From NCBI RefSeq assembly GCF_024753135.1, contig NZ_JANUGP010000035.1, positions 1 through 64,000 on the forward strand: a stretch of 64,000 bases of DNA, in the 5' to 3' direction. This stretch comes from Streptomyces pyxinicus. GTDB lineage: Bacteria > Actinomycetota > Actinomycetes > Streptomycetales > Streptomycetaceae. Below are positions 7,746 to 16,881 of the stretch, in pieces (position 1 is the stretch's first letter; every line of letters starts with the position of its first letter). Both the position numbers and the translations under genes were made by a program. The notes beneath the pieces are model-generated. The model was given only the letters and a program-made list of their open reading frames with translations. It ran no database searches and was not told the DNA's origin.

Positions 7746-10130
7746 ATGCCGGCCACCGGCGCACCGACGAAGATCACGCAGGGCTCGCCGGCCAAGGGCG
7801 GCATCGGCGAGTCCACGCTGCGCCCCGACGGCACCCTCAAGGTCACCGGCGAGTTCGCGTACTCGTCCGACATGTGGCACGAGGACATGCTGTGGGGCCA
7901 GATCCTGCGCTCCACCGTGGCGCACGCCGAGATCGTCTCGATCGACACCTCCGAGGCCCTGGCCACGGCCGGTGTGTACGCCATCCTGACCTACGACGAT
8001 CTGCCCACCGAGGTGAAGAACTACGGCCTGGAGATCCAGGACACCCCGGTCCTCGCCCACGGCAAGGTCCGCCACCACGGCGAGCCGGTCGCGATCGTCG
8101 CCGCCGACCACCCGGAGACGGCCCGGCGCGCCGCCGCCAAGATCAAGGTGGACTACCGGGAGCTGCCCGTCATCACCGACGAGGCCTCCGCCACCGCCCC
8201 GGACGCGATCCTCGTCCACGAGGGCCGCGACGACCACCACAGCGGGCACGTCCCGCACCCCAACATCGTCCACCGGCAGCCGATCGTGCGCGGCGACGTG
8301 GCGGCGGCCCGCGAGCGGGCCGATGTGATCGTCACCGGCGAGTACACCTTCGGCATGCAGGACCAGGCCTTCCTCGGCCCCGAGTCCGGCCTCGCCGTAC
8401 CCGAGGAGGACGGCGGCGTCCACCTGTACGTCGCCACCCAGTGGCTGCATTCCGACCTGCGCCAGATCGCGCCCGTGCTCGGTCTGCCCGAGGACAAGGT
8501 GCGCATGACGCTGTCCGGCGTCGGCGGCGCGTTCGGCGGGCGCGAGGACCTGTCGATGCAGATCCACGCCTGCCTGCTGGCGCTGCGCACCGGCAAGCCC
8601 GTCAAGATCGTCTACAACCGCTTCGAGTCCTTCTTCGGGCACGTCCACCGCCACCCGGCCAAGCTGTACTACGAGCACGGCGCCACCCGCGACGGCAAGC
8701 TCACCCACCTGAAGTGCCGGATCGTCCTGGACGGCGGCGCCTACGCCTCCGCCTCCCCGGCGGTCGTCGGCAACGCCTCCTCGCTGAGCGTCGGGCCGTA
8801 CGTCGTGGACGACGTGGACATCGAGGCCGTCGCCCTCTACACCAACAACCCGCCCTGCGGCGCCATGCGCGGCTTCGGCGCGGTCCAGGCGTGCTTCGCC
8901 TACGAGGCGCAGATGGACAAGCTCGCCAAGAAGCTCGGCATGGACCCGGTGAAGTTCCGGCAGCTCAACGCGATGGAGCAGGGCACCCTCATGCCCACGG
9001 GCCAGCCCGTCGACTCGCCCGCCCCGGTCGCCGAACTGCTGCGCCGGGTCACGGCGATGCCGCTGCCGCCCGAGCGCCAGTGGGAGTCCAGCGAGGGCGC
9101 CGACGTACGGCAGCTGCCCGGCGGCCTGTCCAACACCACGCACGGCGAGGGCGTCGTACGCGGCGTCGGCTACGCGGTCGGCATCAAGAACGTCGGCTTC
9201 TCCGAGGGCTTCGACGACTACTCGACCGCCAAGGTGCGCGTGGAGGTCGCCGGCGGCGAGGCGGTGGCCACCGTGCACACCGCGATGGCGGAGGTCGGCC
9301 AGGGCGGTGTCACCGTGCACGCGCAGATCGCCCGCACCGAACTCGGCGTCGCCCAGGTGACCATCCACCCGGCCGACACCCAGGTCGGCTCCGCCGGCTC
9401 CACCTCCGCCTCCCGGCAGACCTACGTCACCGGCGGCGCCGTGAAGAACGCCTGCGAACTCGTCCGCGAGAAGGTCCTGGAGATCGGCCGCCGCAAGTTC
9501 GGCTCCTACCACCCGGCCTGGGCGACCGCCGAACTCCTGCTGGAGGGCGGCAAGGTCGTCACCGACGGCGGCGAGGTCCTCGGCGACCTGGCCGACGTGC
9601 TGGAGGGGGAGAGCGTCGAGATCGAGGCGGAGTGGCGGCACCGGCCGACCGAGGCCTTCGACCTGCGCACCGGGCAGGGCAACGGACACGTCCAGTACTC
9701 CTTCGCCGCGCACCGCGCCGTGGTCGAGGTCGACACCGAACTCGGCCTGGTGAAGGTCATCGAGCTGGCCTGCGCCCAGGACGTCGGCAAGGCCCTCAAC
9801 CCGCTCTCCGTCGTCGGCCAGATCCAGGGCGGCACCACCCAGGGCCTGGGCGTCGCCGTGATGGAGGAGATCATCGTCGACCCGAAGACGGCGAAGGTCA
9901 GGAACCCCTCCTTCACCGACTACCTAATCCCGACGATCCTCGACACGCCGACCATCCCGGTCGACGTCCTCGAACTCGCCGACGACCACGCCCCGTACGG
10001 GCTGCGCGGCATCGGCGAGGCCCCGACCCTGTCGTCCACGCCGGCCGTCCTCGCGGCGATCCGCGACGCGACCGGCCTGGAGCTGAACCGCACTCCGGTA
10101 CGGCCCGAGCACCTGACGGGCACCGCGTAG
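7746..10130 (+). CDS. xdhA: Xanthine dehydrogenase, molybdenum cofactor-binding subunit
   Basis: 794 aa, starting one base after the stop codon of the 2Fe-2S subunit. Molybdopterin-binding motifs of the xanthine oxidase family are clear: GVGGAFGGRED (about residues 258-268), the AMRGFG loop near 375, the GQGG segment and, near the C-terminus, GIGEAP, whose Glu (about 758) is the catalytic base. The length is normal for a separate large subunit. It catalyses hydroxylation of hypoxanthine and xanthine to urate. Substrate preference cannot be fixed from sequence alone, but the PucR, purine permease and XdhC neighbours all point to purines. Confidence 0.93.
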   Translation: MPATGAPTKITQGSPAKGGIGESTLRPDGTLKVTGEFAYSSDMWHEDMLWGQILRSTVAHAEIVSIDTSEALATAGVYAILTYDDLPTEVKNYGLEIQDTPVLAHGKVRHHGEPVAIVAADHPETARRAAAKIKVDYRELPVITDEASATAPDAILVHEGRDDHHSGHVPHPNIVHRQPIVRGDVAAARERADVIVTGEYTFGMQDQAFLGPESGLAVPEEDGGVHLYVATQWLHSDLRQIAPVLGLPEDKVRMTLSGVGGAFGGREDLSMQIHACLLALRTGKPVKIVYNRFESFFGHVHRHPAKLYYEHGATRDGKLTHLKCRIVLDGGAYASASPAVVGNASSLSVGPYVVDDVDIEAVALYTNNPPCGAMRGFGAVQACFAYEAQMDKLAKKLGMDPVKFRQLNAMEQGTLMPTGQPVDSPAPVAELLRRVTAMPLPPERQWESSEGADVRQLPGGLSNTTHGEGVVRGVGYAVGIKNVGFSEGFDDYSTAKVRVEVAGGEAVATVHTAMAEVGQGGVTVHAQIARTELGVAQVTIHPADTQVGSAGSTSASRQTYVTGGAVKNACELVREKVLEIGRRKFGSYHPAWATAELLLEGGKVVTDGGEVLGDLADVLEGESVEIEAEWRHRPTEAFDLRTGQGNGHVQYSFAAHRAVVEVDTELGLVKVIELACAQDVGKALNPLSVVGQIQGGTTQGLGVAVMEEIIVDPKTAKVRNPSFTDYLIPTILDTPTIPVDVLELADDHAPYGLRGIGEAPTLSSTPAVLAAIRDATGLELNRTPVRPEHLTGTA

Positions 10131-10140
10131 CACCGAAGCT

Positions 10141-10186
10141 CTCCGGGCGGCGCCGGGAACGTCACACTTCGCCGCGCCGCCCGGAG
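10141..10186 (+). terminator. Hairpin between xdh operon and purine permease
   Basis: Perfect 12-bp arms CTCCGGGCGGCG (10141-10152) and CGCCGCCCGGAG (10175-10186) with a 22-nt loop, starting 10 bp after the stop of the large subunit. It is probably a terminator or attenuator that lowers expression of the downstream permease and XdhC genes. Confidence 0.65.
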
Positions 10187-10334
10187 GAACCGCCTTTGAG
10201 TTCCGCTCCGCTCGCGGTCCTTGAAGTACCACCCTTTGTTCGTCTCGGGCCGTCCCCCGGGTCGTCCATTCCCAAATCCCGTGCCCGCCAGGGCGGTCGC
10301 GCGGGTGCCCCTGTGAACCTTGGGAGATGGCACC

Positions 10335-11792
10335 ATGACCCAGCAGTCAGTGGAGCCCAGGACCGCAGCCGACGACGCGGGCGATGGCAGCCGCGTTCCG
10401 GCCGGACGGTCCTGGCTCGACCGGTACTTCCACATCACCAGAAGAGGATCCACGGTCGCGCGTGAGGTGCGCGGCGGCATCACCACCTTCATGGCGATGG
10501 CGTACATCCTCCTGCTCAACCCCCTCATCCTGTCCGGCAAGGACGCGGCGGGGGACACGCTCGGCCAGAAGGCGCTCATCACCGCGACCGCGTTCGCGGC
10601 GGCCTTCACCACGCTGCTGATGGGCTTCGTCGGCAAGGTGCCGCTCGCCCTCGCCGCCGGCCTCTCCGTCTCCGGCGTCCTGTCCTCGCAGGTCGCCCCC
10701 AACATGACCTGGCCGCAGGCCATGGGCATGTGCGTGATGTACGGCGTGGTCATCATGCTGCTGGTCGTCACCGGCCTACGCGAGATGATCATGAACGCGA
10801 TCCCGCTCGCCCTCAAGCACGGCATCACCATGGGCATCGGCCTGTTCATCGCGCTCATCGGTTTCTACAAGTCCGGCTTCGTGCACCAGGGCAAGGGCGC
10901 CCCGCTGGCCCTCGGCCCCGCCGGTGAACTCGCCGGCTGGCCGGTGCTGCTCTTCGCCGGCACCCTGCTGCTGATCTTCATGCTGCAGGCCCGGAACGTC
11001 CCCGGTGCCATCCTCATCGGCATCGTCTCCGGCACGGTCGTCGCCGCCGTCCTGAACGGACTCGGCGCCATCAGCCCGGGCCAGTGGGCCAACGGCGCCC
11101 CCGAACTGCCCGGCAGCGCCGTCTCGATGCCCGACTTCTCGCTCTTCGGGCACGTGGAGTTCGGCGGCTGGGGCAAGGTCGGCGCCATGACGATCGGCAT
11201 GATCGTCTTCACCCTGGTGCTGGCCGGCTTCTTCGACGCGATGGCCACCATCATCGGCGTCGGCACCGAGGCCGACCTGGCCGACGACAAGGGGCGGATG
11301 CCGGGCCTGTCCAAGGCGCTGTTCATCGACGGCGCCGGCGGCGCGATCGGCGGCGTGGCGGGCGGCTCGGGGCAGACGGTGTTCATCGAGTCCGCGACCG
11401 GCGTCGGCGAAGGCGCCCGCACCGGCCTCGCCTCCGTCGTCACCGGCCTGTTCTTCGCGGCCTGTCTGTTCTTCACGCCGGTCACCCAGATCGTCCCGCA
11501 GGAGGTCGCCTCCGCCGCCCTGGTCGTCATCGGCGCCATGATGCTGATGAACGCCCGGCACGTGGACTGGGCCGACCGGGCCACCGCGATACCGGTGTTC
11601 CTGACCGTCGTCCTGATGCCGTTCACGTACACCATCACCACCGGTGTCGCCGCGGGCGTCGTCTCCTACACCGCCATCAAGACCGCCCAGGGCAGGGCAC
11701 GCGAGATAGGCGCCTTCATGTGGGGCCTGACAGTGATCTTCCTCGTGTACTTCGCCCTTCATCCCATCGAGAGCTGGCTCGGCGTCCACTGA
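10335..11792 (+). CDS. AzgA-type (NCS2) purine permease
   Basis: 485 aa with about 12 hydrophobic membrane segments. The N-terminal motif GGITTFMAMAYILLLNP and the central GFFDAMATIIGVGTEADL are characteristic of the AzgA branch of the NCS2 family, which imports hypoxanthine, guanine or adenine with protons. ATG at 10335 has GGGAG 8 bp upstream. It lies downstream of xanthine dehydrogenase and upstream of XdhC, so it likely supplies hypoxanthine or guanine for oxidation. It differs from the two NAT-type permeases at 43.8 and 47.3 kb. Confidence 0.9.
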   Translation: MTQQSVEPRTAADDAGDGSRVPAGRSWLDRYFHITRRGSTVAREVRGGITTFMAMAYILLLNPLILSGKDAAGDTLGQKALITATAFAAAFTTLLMGFVGKVPLALAAGLSVSGVLSSQVAPNMTWPQAMGMCVMYGVVIMLLVVTGLREMIMNAIPLALKHGITMGIGLFIALIGFYKSGFVHQGKGAPLALGPAGELAGWPVLLFAGTLLLIFMLQARNVPGAILIGIVSGTVVAAVLNGLGAISPGQWANGAPELPGSAVSMPDFSLFGHVEFGGWGKVGAMTIGMIVFTLVLAGFFDAMATIIGVGTEADLADDKGRMPGLSKALFIDGAGGAIGGVAGGSGQTVFIESATGVGEGARTGLASVVTGLFFAACLFFTPVTQIVPQEVASAALVVIGAMMLMNARHVDWADRATAIPVFLTVVLMPFTYTITTGVAAGVVSYTAIKTAQGRAREIGAFMWGLTVIFLVYFALHPIESWLGVH

Positions 11793-11833
11793 TCACCGCC
11801 GCCCTCCCACGAACTCGCCAAGGAGACCGACAG

Positions 11834-12985
11834 ATGCTGGACATCGCCGAGGAACTCGACCGGTGGGTCGGGCAGGGCCGTGACTTCGCCGTCGCCACCG
11901 TGGTGGCGGTCGGGGGCAGCGCTCCGCGCCAGCCCGGCGCCGCCCTCGCGGTGGACGCCGAGGGCACGGCCGTCGGGTCGGTCTCCGGCGGGTGCGTGGA
12001 GGGCGCGGTCTACGAGCTGTGCCGGCAGGCGCTCGAAGACGGCGAGACCGTCCTCGAACGCTTCGGCTACAGCGACGAGGACGCCTTCGCCGTGGGCCTG
12101 ACCTGCGGCGGCGTCATCGACATCCTGGTCACACCGGTCCGGGCGGACGGTCCCGCCCGGCCGGTGGCCGCGGCCGCGCTGGCCGCCGCCGCGCGGGGGG
12201 AGGCGGCGGCGGTCGCGCGGATCGCCGAGGGCCCGGCCGAGCTGCGGGGCCGGGCCCTGCTGGTCCGGCCCGACGGGTCGTACGAGGGCGGCTTCGGCGC
12301 CCACCCCGAGCTGGACCGCACGGTCGCGGCCGAGGCCGGCGCCTTCCTGGACGCGGGCCGCACCGGCACCCTGGAGATCGGCGCGCAGGGCTCCCGCTGC
12401 GGCGCCCCGCTCACCCTCCTGGTCGAGTCCTCGGTCCCGGCGCCCCGCATGATCGTCTTCGGCGCGATCGACTTCGCCGCCGCCCTGGTCCGCGTCGGCA
12501 AGTTCCTCGGCTACCGCGTCACCGTGTGCGACGCCCGCCCCGTGTTCGCGACGAAGGCCCGCTTCCCGGAGGCCGACGAGATCGTCGTCGAGTGGCCGCA
12601 CCGGTACCTGGAGCGCACCGACACCGACGCCCGTACCGTGCTGTGCGTCCTCACCCACGACGCCAAGTTCGACGTGCCCCTGCTGCGGCTCGCGCTACGG
12701 CTGCCGGTCGCCTACGTCGGCGCGATGGGCTCCCGCCGCACCCACCACGACCGCAACGAACGCCTGCGCGAGGTCGGCGTCACCGACCTCGAACTCGCCC
12801 GGCTGCGCTCCCCGATCGGCCTCGACCTCGGCGCCCGCACCCCCGAGGAGACGGCCCTGTCGATCGGTGCGGAGATCGTCGCCGACCGGCGGGGCGGCAG
12901 CGGGGTCGCGCTGACCGGGGCGCACACGCCGATCCACCGCGAACCGGCGTCCCGGAGGCCGGCCCGGATCGGCTCGGTGGCCTGA
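11834..12985 (+). CDS. xdhC: XdhC-family molybdenum cofactor insertion protein
   Basis: 383 aa starting at ATG 11834, with AAGGAG just upstream. The N-terminal XdhC/CoxI domain is recognised from VVAVGGSAPRQPGAAL and SVSGGCVEGAVYE. The C-terminal Rossmann-type domain is seen around MIVFGAIDFAAALVRVGKFLG and YVGAMGSRRTHHDRNERL. In characterised systems XdhC binds the molybdenum cofactor, helps sulfurate it and inserts it into xanthine dehydrogenase without being part of the final enzyme. Its place 40 bp after the permease suggests it is the last gene of the xdh unit. Confidence 0.9.
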   Translation: MLDIAEELDRWVGQGRDFAVATVVAVGGSAPRQPGAALAVDAEGTAVGSVSGGCVEGAVYELCRQALEDGETVLERFGYSDEDAFAVGLTCGGVIDILVTPVRADGPARPVAAAALAAAARGEAAAVARIAEGPAELRGRALLVRPDGSYEGGFGAHPELDRTVAAEAGAFLDAGRTGTLEIGAQGSRCGAPLTLLVESSVPAPRMIVFGAIDFAAALVRVGKFLGYRVTVCDARPVFATKARFPEADEIVVEWPHRYLERTDTDARTVLCVLTHDAKFDVPLLRLALRLPVAYVGAMGSRRTHHDRNERLREVGVTDLELARLRSPIGLDLGARTPEETALSIGAEIVADRRGGSGVALTGAHTPIHREPASRRPARIGSVA

Positions 12986-13023
12986 ACCCGGCCCGCGTCG
13001 CCTTCTTGAGCGGCCGGCCCGCC

Positions 13024-13464
13024 TCAGGCCTTCCTGAGCAGGCGGTTGGCCGCGCGGCCGAACATCGCCCGGGACGTCCGCTCCAGGACCCTGTCGAAGA
13101 CGCCCGGCAGGAAGCGCACCCGCAACTCCTCGCGCCACTCCACCCGGGTACGGCCGCCGGGACCGGGCCGGACCTCGATCTCCGCCCAGCCGAGCACGAT
13201 CCGGCCGCGTTTCTCCAGACGGCAGAAGCCCGGTCCGCCGTCGACGGGCGGCCGCCAGACGGTGACCTCCATGACGTCGTCGATGACCAGCGGCCCGACA
13301 CCGGAGCGCGCCACGAAGCGGGTGCCCACGCGGGTCGGCGGCGGGGTGAGCACCTTGATCCGGGTCAGCGGGACCGCGTCGGCGTGGCGCGGCCACTCGG
13401 TGAGCCGCCGCCAGGCCTCGTCGAGGCTGAGCGGGGCCGTACGGCGCAAGGAGAAGAGGGGCAC
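13024..13464 (-). CDS. SRPBCC-family protein (polyketide cyclase/START fold)
   Basis: 146 aa with the SRPBCC layout: an N-terminal strand and helix (SLDEAWRRLTEWPRHADAVP), a run of beta strands, and a long C-terminal amphipathic helix (FDRVLERTSRAMFGRAANRLLRK). These small proteins bind hydrophobic ligands, and the exact ligand is not predictable. It stands alone, convergent with xdhC. The start codon ATG at 13464 fits the family. Confidence 0.8.
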   Translation of the reverse strand: MPLFSLRRTAPLSLDEAWRRLTEWPRHADAVPLTRIKVLTPPPTRVGTRFVARSGVGPLVIDDVMEVTVWRPPVDGGPGFCRLEKRGRIVLGWAEIEVRPGPGGRTRVEWREELRVRFLPGVFDRVLERTSRAMFGRAANRLLRKA

Positions 13465-13603
13465 GGCACGATCGTAGGCACTGCGCCCCGGTCACCTGCG
13501 CGTTCACCGCGCTGTCCCCCGTGGGGCCCACATCGTTCCCCCTGATCGGTGACAGCGGGGCCGGAACGGTGACGGGGGCCGGGATCGCCTGAGTTCGGGC
13601 CGT

Positions 13604-14500
13604 TCAGGCGGGATCAGACGGTTCGTGAAGGGCCTGAAACGTCCCCGCCGCGGTGAACGCGTCGGTGATCGGCGCGATGAGGGAGGCGAAGCGGCGGGCA
13701 CCCGCGTTGCCGATCGGCGCCCACAGCGCGGCGCAGTGCTCGTCGGTTTCCTCTTCGATGCGTTCGCGTGCCGCGCTGCCGGCGTCGGTGAGCACGGAGT
13801 CGGAGTCGAGCCAGCCGCGTGCGACGAGGCGTGCTGTCGCCGCGCTCCACTCCTCGTCGTCCCACTGCCGGGTCGCCCGCGTGAGGGCTGTGGGAAGGCG
13901 GCCGGTCGCGGTGTGCAGGACGAGGCAGTCGCACGGCCCGAGGCCGTTGGCGGCCAGTACGACGAGATGTGCGTCGCCGCGCCACTCGCGCGCCACCGTG
14001 ATCTGCTGCCAGAGCGCGGCGAGGGGATCGGGGGGAAGGACGACCGAGGCGTTCGCGGCGGCCAGCACCTTGCCGGCGTGGTCGGCACCGGCGACGACCG
14101 GGTCGATCAGCGAGCGCGCCTCGGCGATGTGGTCGTCGGTGAGCCGCACGCCGACGCGCCGCATCGCCCGTCCGACGGCCCGGAAGCGGGCGGCCTGCCA
14201 CCGCTCGGGCGGCGCGGCGTCCCAGACGCCCGCCATGGCCCGTACTGCCCGCGGGCTGAAGTTGTAGAAGGCCGCGAGCGTGACGTGCCACGGAACCGCG
14301 CCCAGCGCGGCCGACCGGAAGGCCAGATAGGCCGGCCCGGGGTCGGTCACACCGAGTCCAGCCGCCTCCTCGGCGGTCTCGGGGACGAGATGGACGAACA
14401 GATGGGCGGCGGTGACGGCGTGGCTGACGGCGCGGACGGTGTCCAGGTCCATCAGGCCGTCGCCGGGGCGGGCGGAGCCCGGAAGGGTGTCAGGGTGCAT
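13604..14500 (-). CDS. SCO6745-type protein with C-terminal winged-helix-like region
   Basis: 298 aa. The N-terminal half (HLFVHLVPETAEEAAGLG, YLAFRSAALGAVPW and FYNFSPRAVRAM) follows the conserved pattern of the actinobacterial SCO6745/SalK-like family, whose biochemical role is unknown. The C-terminal third (WSAATARLVARGWLDSDSVLTDAG) looks like a winged-helix segment. It is followed downstream on the same strand by nothing closely linked. Upstream lies a PEBP gene 36 bp away, probably in the same transcript. ATG at 14500 was used, and an in-frame ATG at 14452 is possible. Confidence 0.75.
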   Translation of the reverse strand: MHPDTLPGSARPGDGLMDLDTVRAVSHAVTAAHLFVHLVPETAEEAAGLGVTDPGPAYLAFRSAALGAVPWHVTLAAFYNFSPRAVRAMAGVWDAAPPERWQAARFRAVGRAMRRVGVRLTDDHIAEARSLIDPVVAGADHAGKVLAAANASVVLPPDPLAALWQQITVAREWRGDAHLVVLAANGLGPCDCLVLHTATGRLPTALTRATRQWDDEEWSAATARLVARGWLDSDSVLTDAGSAARERIEEETDEHCAALWAPIGNAGARRFASLIAPITDAFTAAGTFQALHEPSDPA

Positions 14501-14536
14501 GGCGGTGTGTCTCCGGAAAGTCGGGGGTGGGCGCTG

Positions 14537-15070
14537 TCAGGCGGGCGTTTCGGCGGTGGCGGTCAACACCGCGCGTCCGAGGGTGTGGCCGGCCATGGTG
14601 AAGCCGAGCAGGGCCGGTGTGGCATCGGCGGGGACGCCTGTCGCGGGGATGTCGAGGGCGTGCACCACGACGAAGTAGCGGTGCGGGCCGTGTCCGGCCG
14701 GCGGGGCGGCGCCGATGTAGCGGGTCGCGCGGGCGTCGTTGGGCAACTGGTAGGCACCCTCGGGCAGTTGTGAGCCGGTGTCGTCGCCTGCGCCCTCGGG
14801 GAGTTCGGTGACGGTGGCGGGGATGTCGGTGACGGCCCAGTGCCAGAACCCGGACCCGGTGGGGGCGTCGGGGTCGTAGACGCTGACGGCGTAGCTCTTG
14901 GTGCCGTCCGGGGCGCCGTTCCAGGACAGCTGCGGGGAGGTGTCCTTCCCGCCGGGCAGGCCGGAGGAGTGCTGCTCGGGCGGCCAGGCGGCGCCGTCGT
15001 CGACGGTGGTGCTGGTGACGGTGAAGGAAGCCGCCTGGGGGAGGCGGGCGAAGGGGTCGTTGACGGGCAC
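14537..15070 (-). CDS. YbhB/YbcL-family PEBP (Raf kinase inhibitor-like) protein
   Basis: 177 aa. It has the bacterial PEBP signature with the ligand pocket: YDPDAPTGSGFWHWAV near residues 65-80 and the GPHRYFVVVHALD stretch further on. Bacterial members bind small anions or phospholipid-like ligands. No enzyme activity is assured. GTG at 15070 is preceded by AGGAAC. It is transcribed with the SCO6745-type gene and is divergent from a GntR regulator, with an AT-rich palindrome between them, so that regulator may control it. Confidence 0.85.
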   Translation of the reverse strand: MPVNDPFARLPQAASFTVTSTTVDDGAAWPPEQHSSGLPGGKDTSPQLSWNGAPDGTKSYAVSVYDPDAPTGSGFWHWAVTDIPATVTELPEGAGDDTGSQLPEGAYQLPNDARATRYIGAAPPAGHGPHRYFVVVHALDIPATGVPADATPALLGFTMAGHTLGRAVLTATAETPA

Positions 15071-15145
15071 GGTGATCGTTCCTGTCCGGACGCGGAGGTC
15101 CTTGTTCGAGGTCTCTCATCGGGTACTGAATCGACTGTAGCAGCA

Positions 15146-15157
15146 ATAATCGATTAT
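15146..15157. promoter_or_regulatory. 12-bp AT-rich palindrome between PEBP and GntR genes
   Basis: ATAATCGATTAT is a perfect palindrome in an otherwise very GC-rich region. The motif AATCG recurs on both sides (near 15129 and 15163). It sits in the 125-bp gap between divergent genes, where a GntR protein would bind to control itself and the PEBP operon. Confidence 0.55.
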
Positions 15158-15195
15158 CCCGAGAATCGTCTATCCGACCGTCTAGGATGGCGGGC

Positions 15196-15888
15196 ATGAC
15201 TCAGACGGCGAACTCCTCGTCCTCGCCGGGGAAGCAGATGCTCTCCGAGCAGGTCTACGCACACCTGCGGGACGCGATCATGCGCGGGGACCATGCCCCC
15301 GGTGCCCCCCTCAAGCCGCAGGAGCTCGCCAGGGAGCAGGGCGTGAGCCTGGCCGTGGTGCGCGAGGCGCTCGTGCGGGTGGTCGGTGAGGGGCTCGCCG
15401 ACCGGTTGCCCAACCGGGGATTCGCGGTCCCGTCCTTCTCCGGCCGCCGCTGGCAGGAGATCGCGGAGGCGCGCCGGAGCGTCGAACCGGTCGTACTGTG
15501 CATGTCGATCGAGCGTGGCGACGTCGACTGGGAGGCCCGTGTGCGGGCGTCGCACCATCGTCTGGCGCGCACTCCGGCGTACGTCGCGGAGGAGGGTGAG
15601 CACTACACCGACGCCTGGGCGGAGGCGCACCGAGGCTTCCACCGCACGTTGCTGGAGGCGTGCGGCAATCGCGCGCTGCTGGAGATGTTCGACCGGTTGT
15701 GGACCGCGAGTGAGCTGGCCCGCCGCTGGTCGGCGCACCGCGATCCCGACCGGGACGGCGCCGAGGAGCACCGCAGGCTGGAGGAGGCGGCGTTGGCCCG
15801 CGACGCCGACACCGCGGCCGAGATCCTGGTCCGGCACCTCACCTTGACCGCGGCCGCTCTGACCGGCGACTCGGGGCAGGCCAACTAG
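15196..15888 (+). CDS. GntR-family transcriptional regulator (FCD type)
   Basis: 230 aa. The GntR winged helix occupies about residues 15-85 (LREAIM-like start, LAREQGVSLAVVREALVRV), followed by the helical FCD domain with EAHRGFHRTLLEACGN. ATG at 15196 was preferred to ATG 15187 because AGGA lies about 8 bp upstream of it. Divergent from the PEBP/SCO6745-type pair. The ATAATCGATTAT palindrome in between is a likely operator. Ligand unknown. Confidence 0.85.
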   Translation: MTQTANSSSSPGKQMLSEQVYAHLRDAIMRGDHAPGAPLKPQELAREQGVSLAVVREALVRVVGEGLADRLPNRGFAVPSFSGRRWQEIAEARRSVEPVVLCMSIERGDVDWEARVRASHHRLARTPAYVAEEGEHYTDAWAEAHRGFHRTLLEACGNRALLEMFDRLWTASELARRWSAHRDPDRDGAEEHRRLEEAALARDADTAAEILVRHLTLTAAALTGDSGQAN

Positions 15889-15916
15889 GGCCGGTCCGGC
15901 CTGGGGCCGGTCGAGT

Positions 15917-16768
15917 CTAGGGCCGGTACACCTTGCCCGGCTCGGCCTTGCCCGGGGCGAGGAGCTGGGGGACCGTCACGAAGACGTAGCCGCGTTCCTT
16001 CAGGGCGTCGATGATGCCGGGGACGGCCGGCACCGTGCCGGGGTAGAGGTCGTGCAGCAGGATGATGCCGTCCCGGGAGGCCTGGTCGAGGACGCGCTTC
16101 GTGATGAGGTCGGAGTCGTCGGTCGCGTAGTCCTTGGCGGTCACGCTCCACAGCACCTCCGCCAGCCCCAACTCCTTCGCGATCTCGTGCACGTCGGTGT
16201 CGGTACGGCCCTGCGGCGGGCGCATCAGGGTGGGCTTGTGCCCGGTCAGCCGCTCGATGGCGTCGTCGGGCCGCTTCAGCTCCTGGCGGACCTCCGCGTC
16301 GGATATCTCCGTAAGGATCTTGTGGTCCCAGGTGTGGCTGGCGACCTCGTGACCCTCGGCCGCCATCCGCTTGACCAGCTCCGGGTACTTCTCGATGTGC
16401 CGCTTGCCGAGCAGGAAGAAGGTCGCCGGGACCCGCTTCTCCTTGAGGACGTCGAGGAGTTTCGCGGAGTGCTCGCTGGGCCCCGCGTCGAAGGTGAGCG
16501 CGATGCACTTCGCCTCGCGGCAGTCGACGGTCCCGAACTTCGCGGGCGCACCGTGCGCCGCCTCGGCCCGTGCGGTGCTCGGCGAGGTGGTGTCGACCTG
16601 CGCGCAGCCGGACAGCGCCAGTGCCAGACAGGCCGCGGCGGAGGCGAACGCGGCCGGACGGAACCGGCGGCGCGGATTTCCCCTCTTCCTGGTCGCGCGG
16701 GCCGGAGTCGGCTGGGTGGTGTCTGTCGAGGTCGTGTCCGTAGAAGTCGTGTCCGTCGATTGAGGCAT
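15917..16768 (-). CDS. Polysaccharide deacetylase-family lipoprotein
   Basis: About 283 aa. A Thr/Ser/Asp-rich N-terminus is followed by basic residues, a hydrophobic segment and a lipobox LALSGC (Cys55), so it is probably a membrane-anchored exported lipoprotein. The NodB fold is clear: LTFDAGP (94-97 region), SHTWDH, RPPQGR and LLHD. The first motif reads TFDAGP where the family usually has TFDDGP, so one metal-binding Asp is replaced by Ala. This variant is known in actinobacterial members, but activity needs testing. Likely acts on cell-wall or extracellular glycans. An in-frame ATG at 16783 is an alternative start. Neither has a clear ribosome binding site. Confidence 0.85.
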   Translation of the reverse strand: MPQSTDTTSTDTTSTDTTQPTPARATRKRGNPRRRFRPAAFASAAACLALALSGCAQVDTTSPSTARAEAAHGAPAKFGTVDCREAKCIALTFDAGPSEHSAKLLDVLKEKRVPATFFLLGKRHIEKYPELVKRMAAEGHEVASHTWDHKILTEISDAEVRQELKRPDDAIERLTGHKPTLMRPPQGRTDTDVHEIAKELGLAEVLWSVTAKDYATDDSDLITKRVLDQASRDGIILLHDLYPGTVPAVPGIIDALKERGYVFVTVPQLLAPGKAEPGKVYRP

Positions 16769-16881
16769 GCCGGGACTATACATGCAGTTTATAGTTCAGG
16801 CGTTCGAATTCGTGGCGACTCGTTCGCAAGGCCTCCGCCGGTAGCACCATGGAGGAAGGGGCTCCGCCGAGGAGGTCCGCC

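Noticed and set aside
7874..10465. 863-codon shadow frame within xdhA
   Set aside because: Arg/Pro/Ala-rich out-of-frame reading of the molybdenum subunit.
16784..16800. Leaderless promoter for the deacetylase
   Set aside because: TATAAA lies 4 bp from ATG 16783, too close for a normal leaderless start, and no -35 box is clear.
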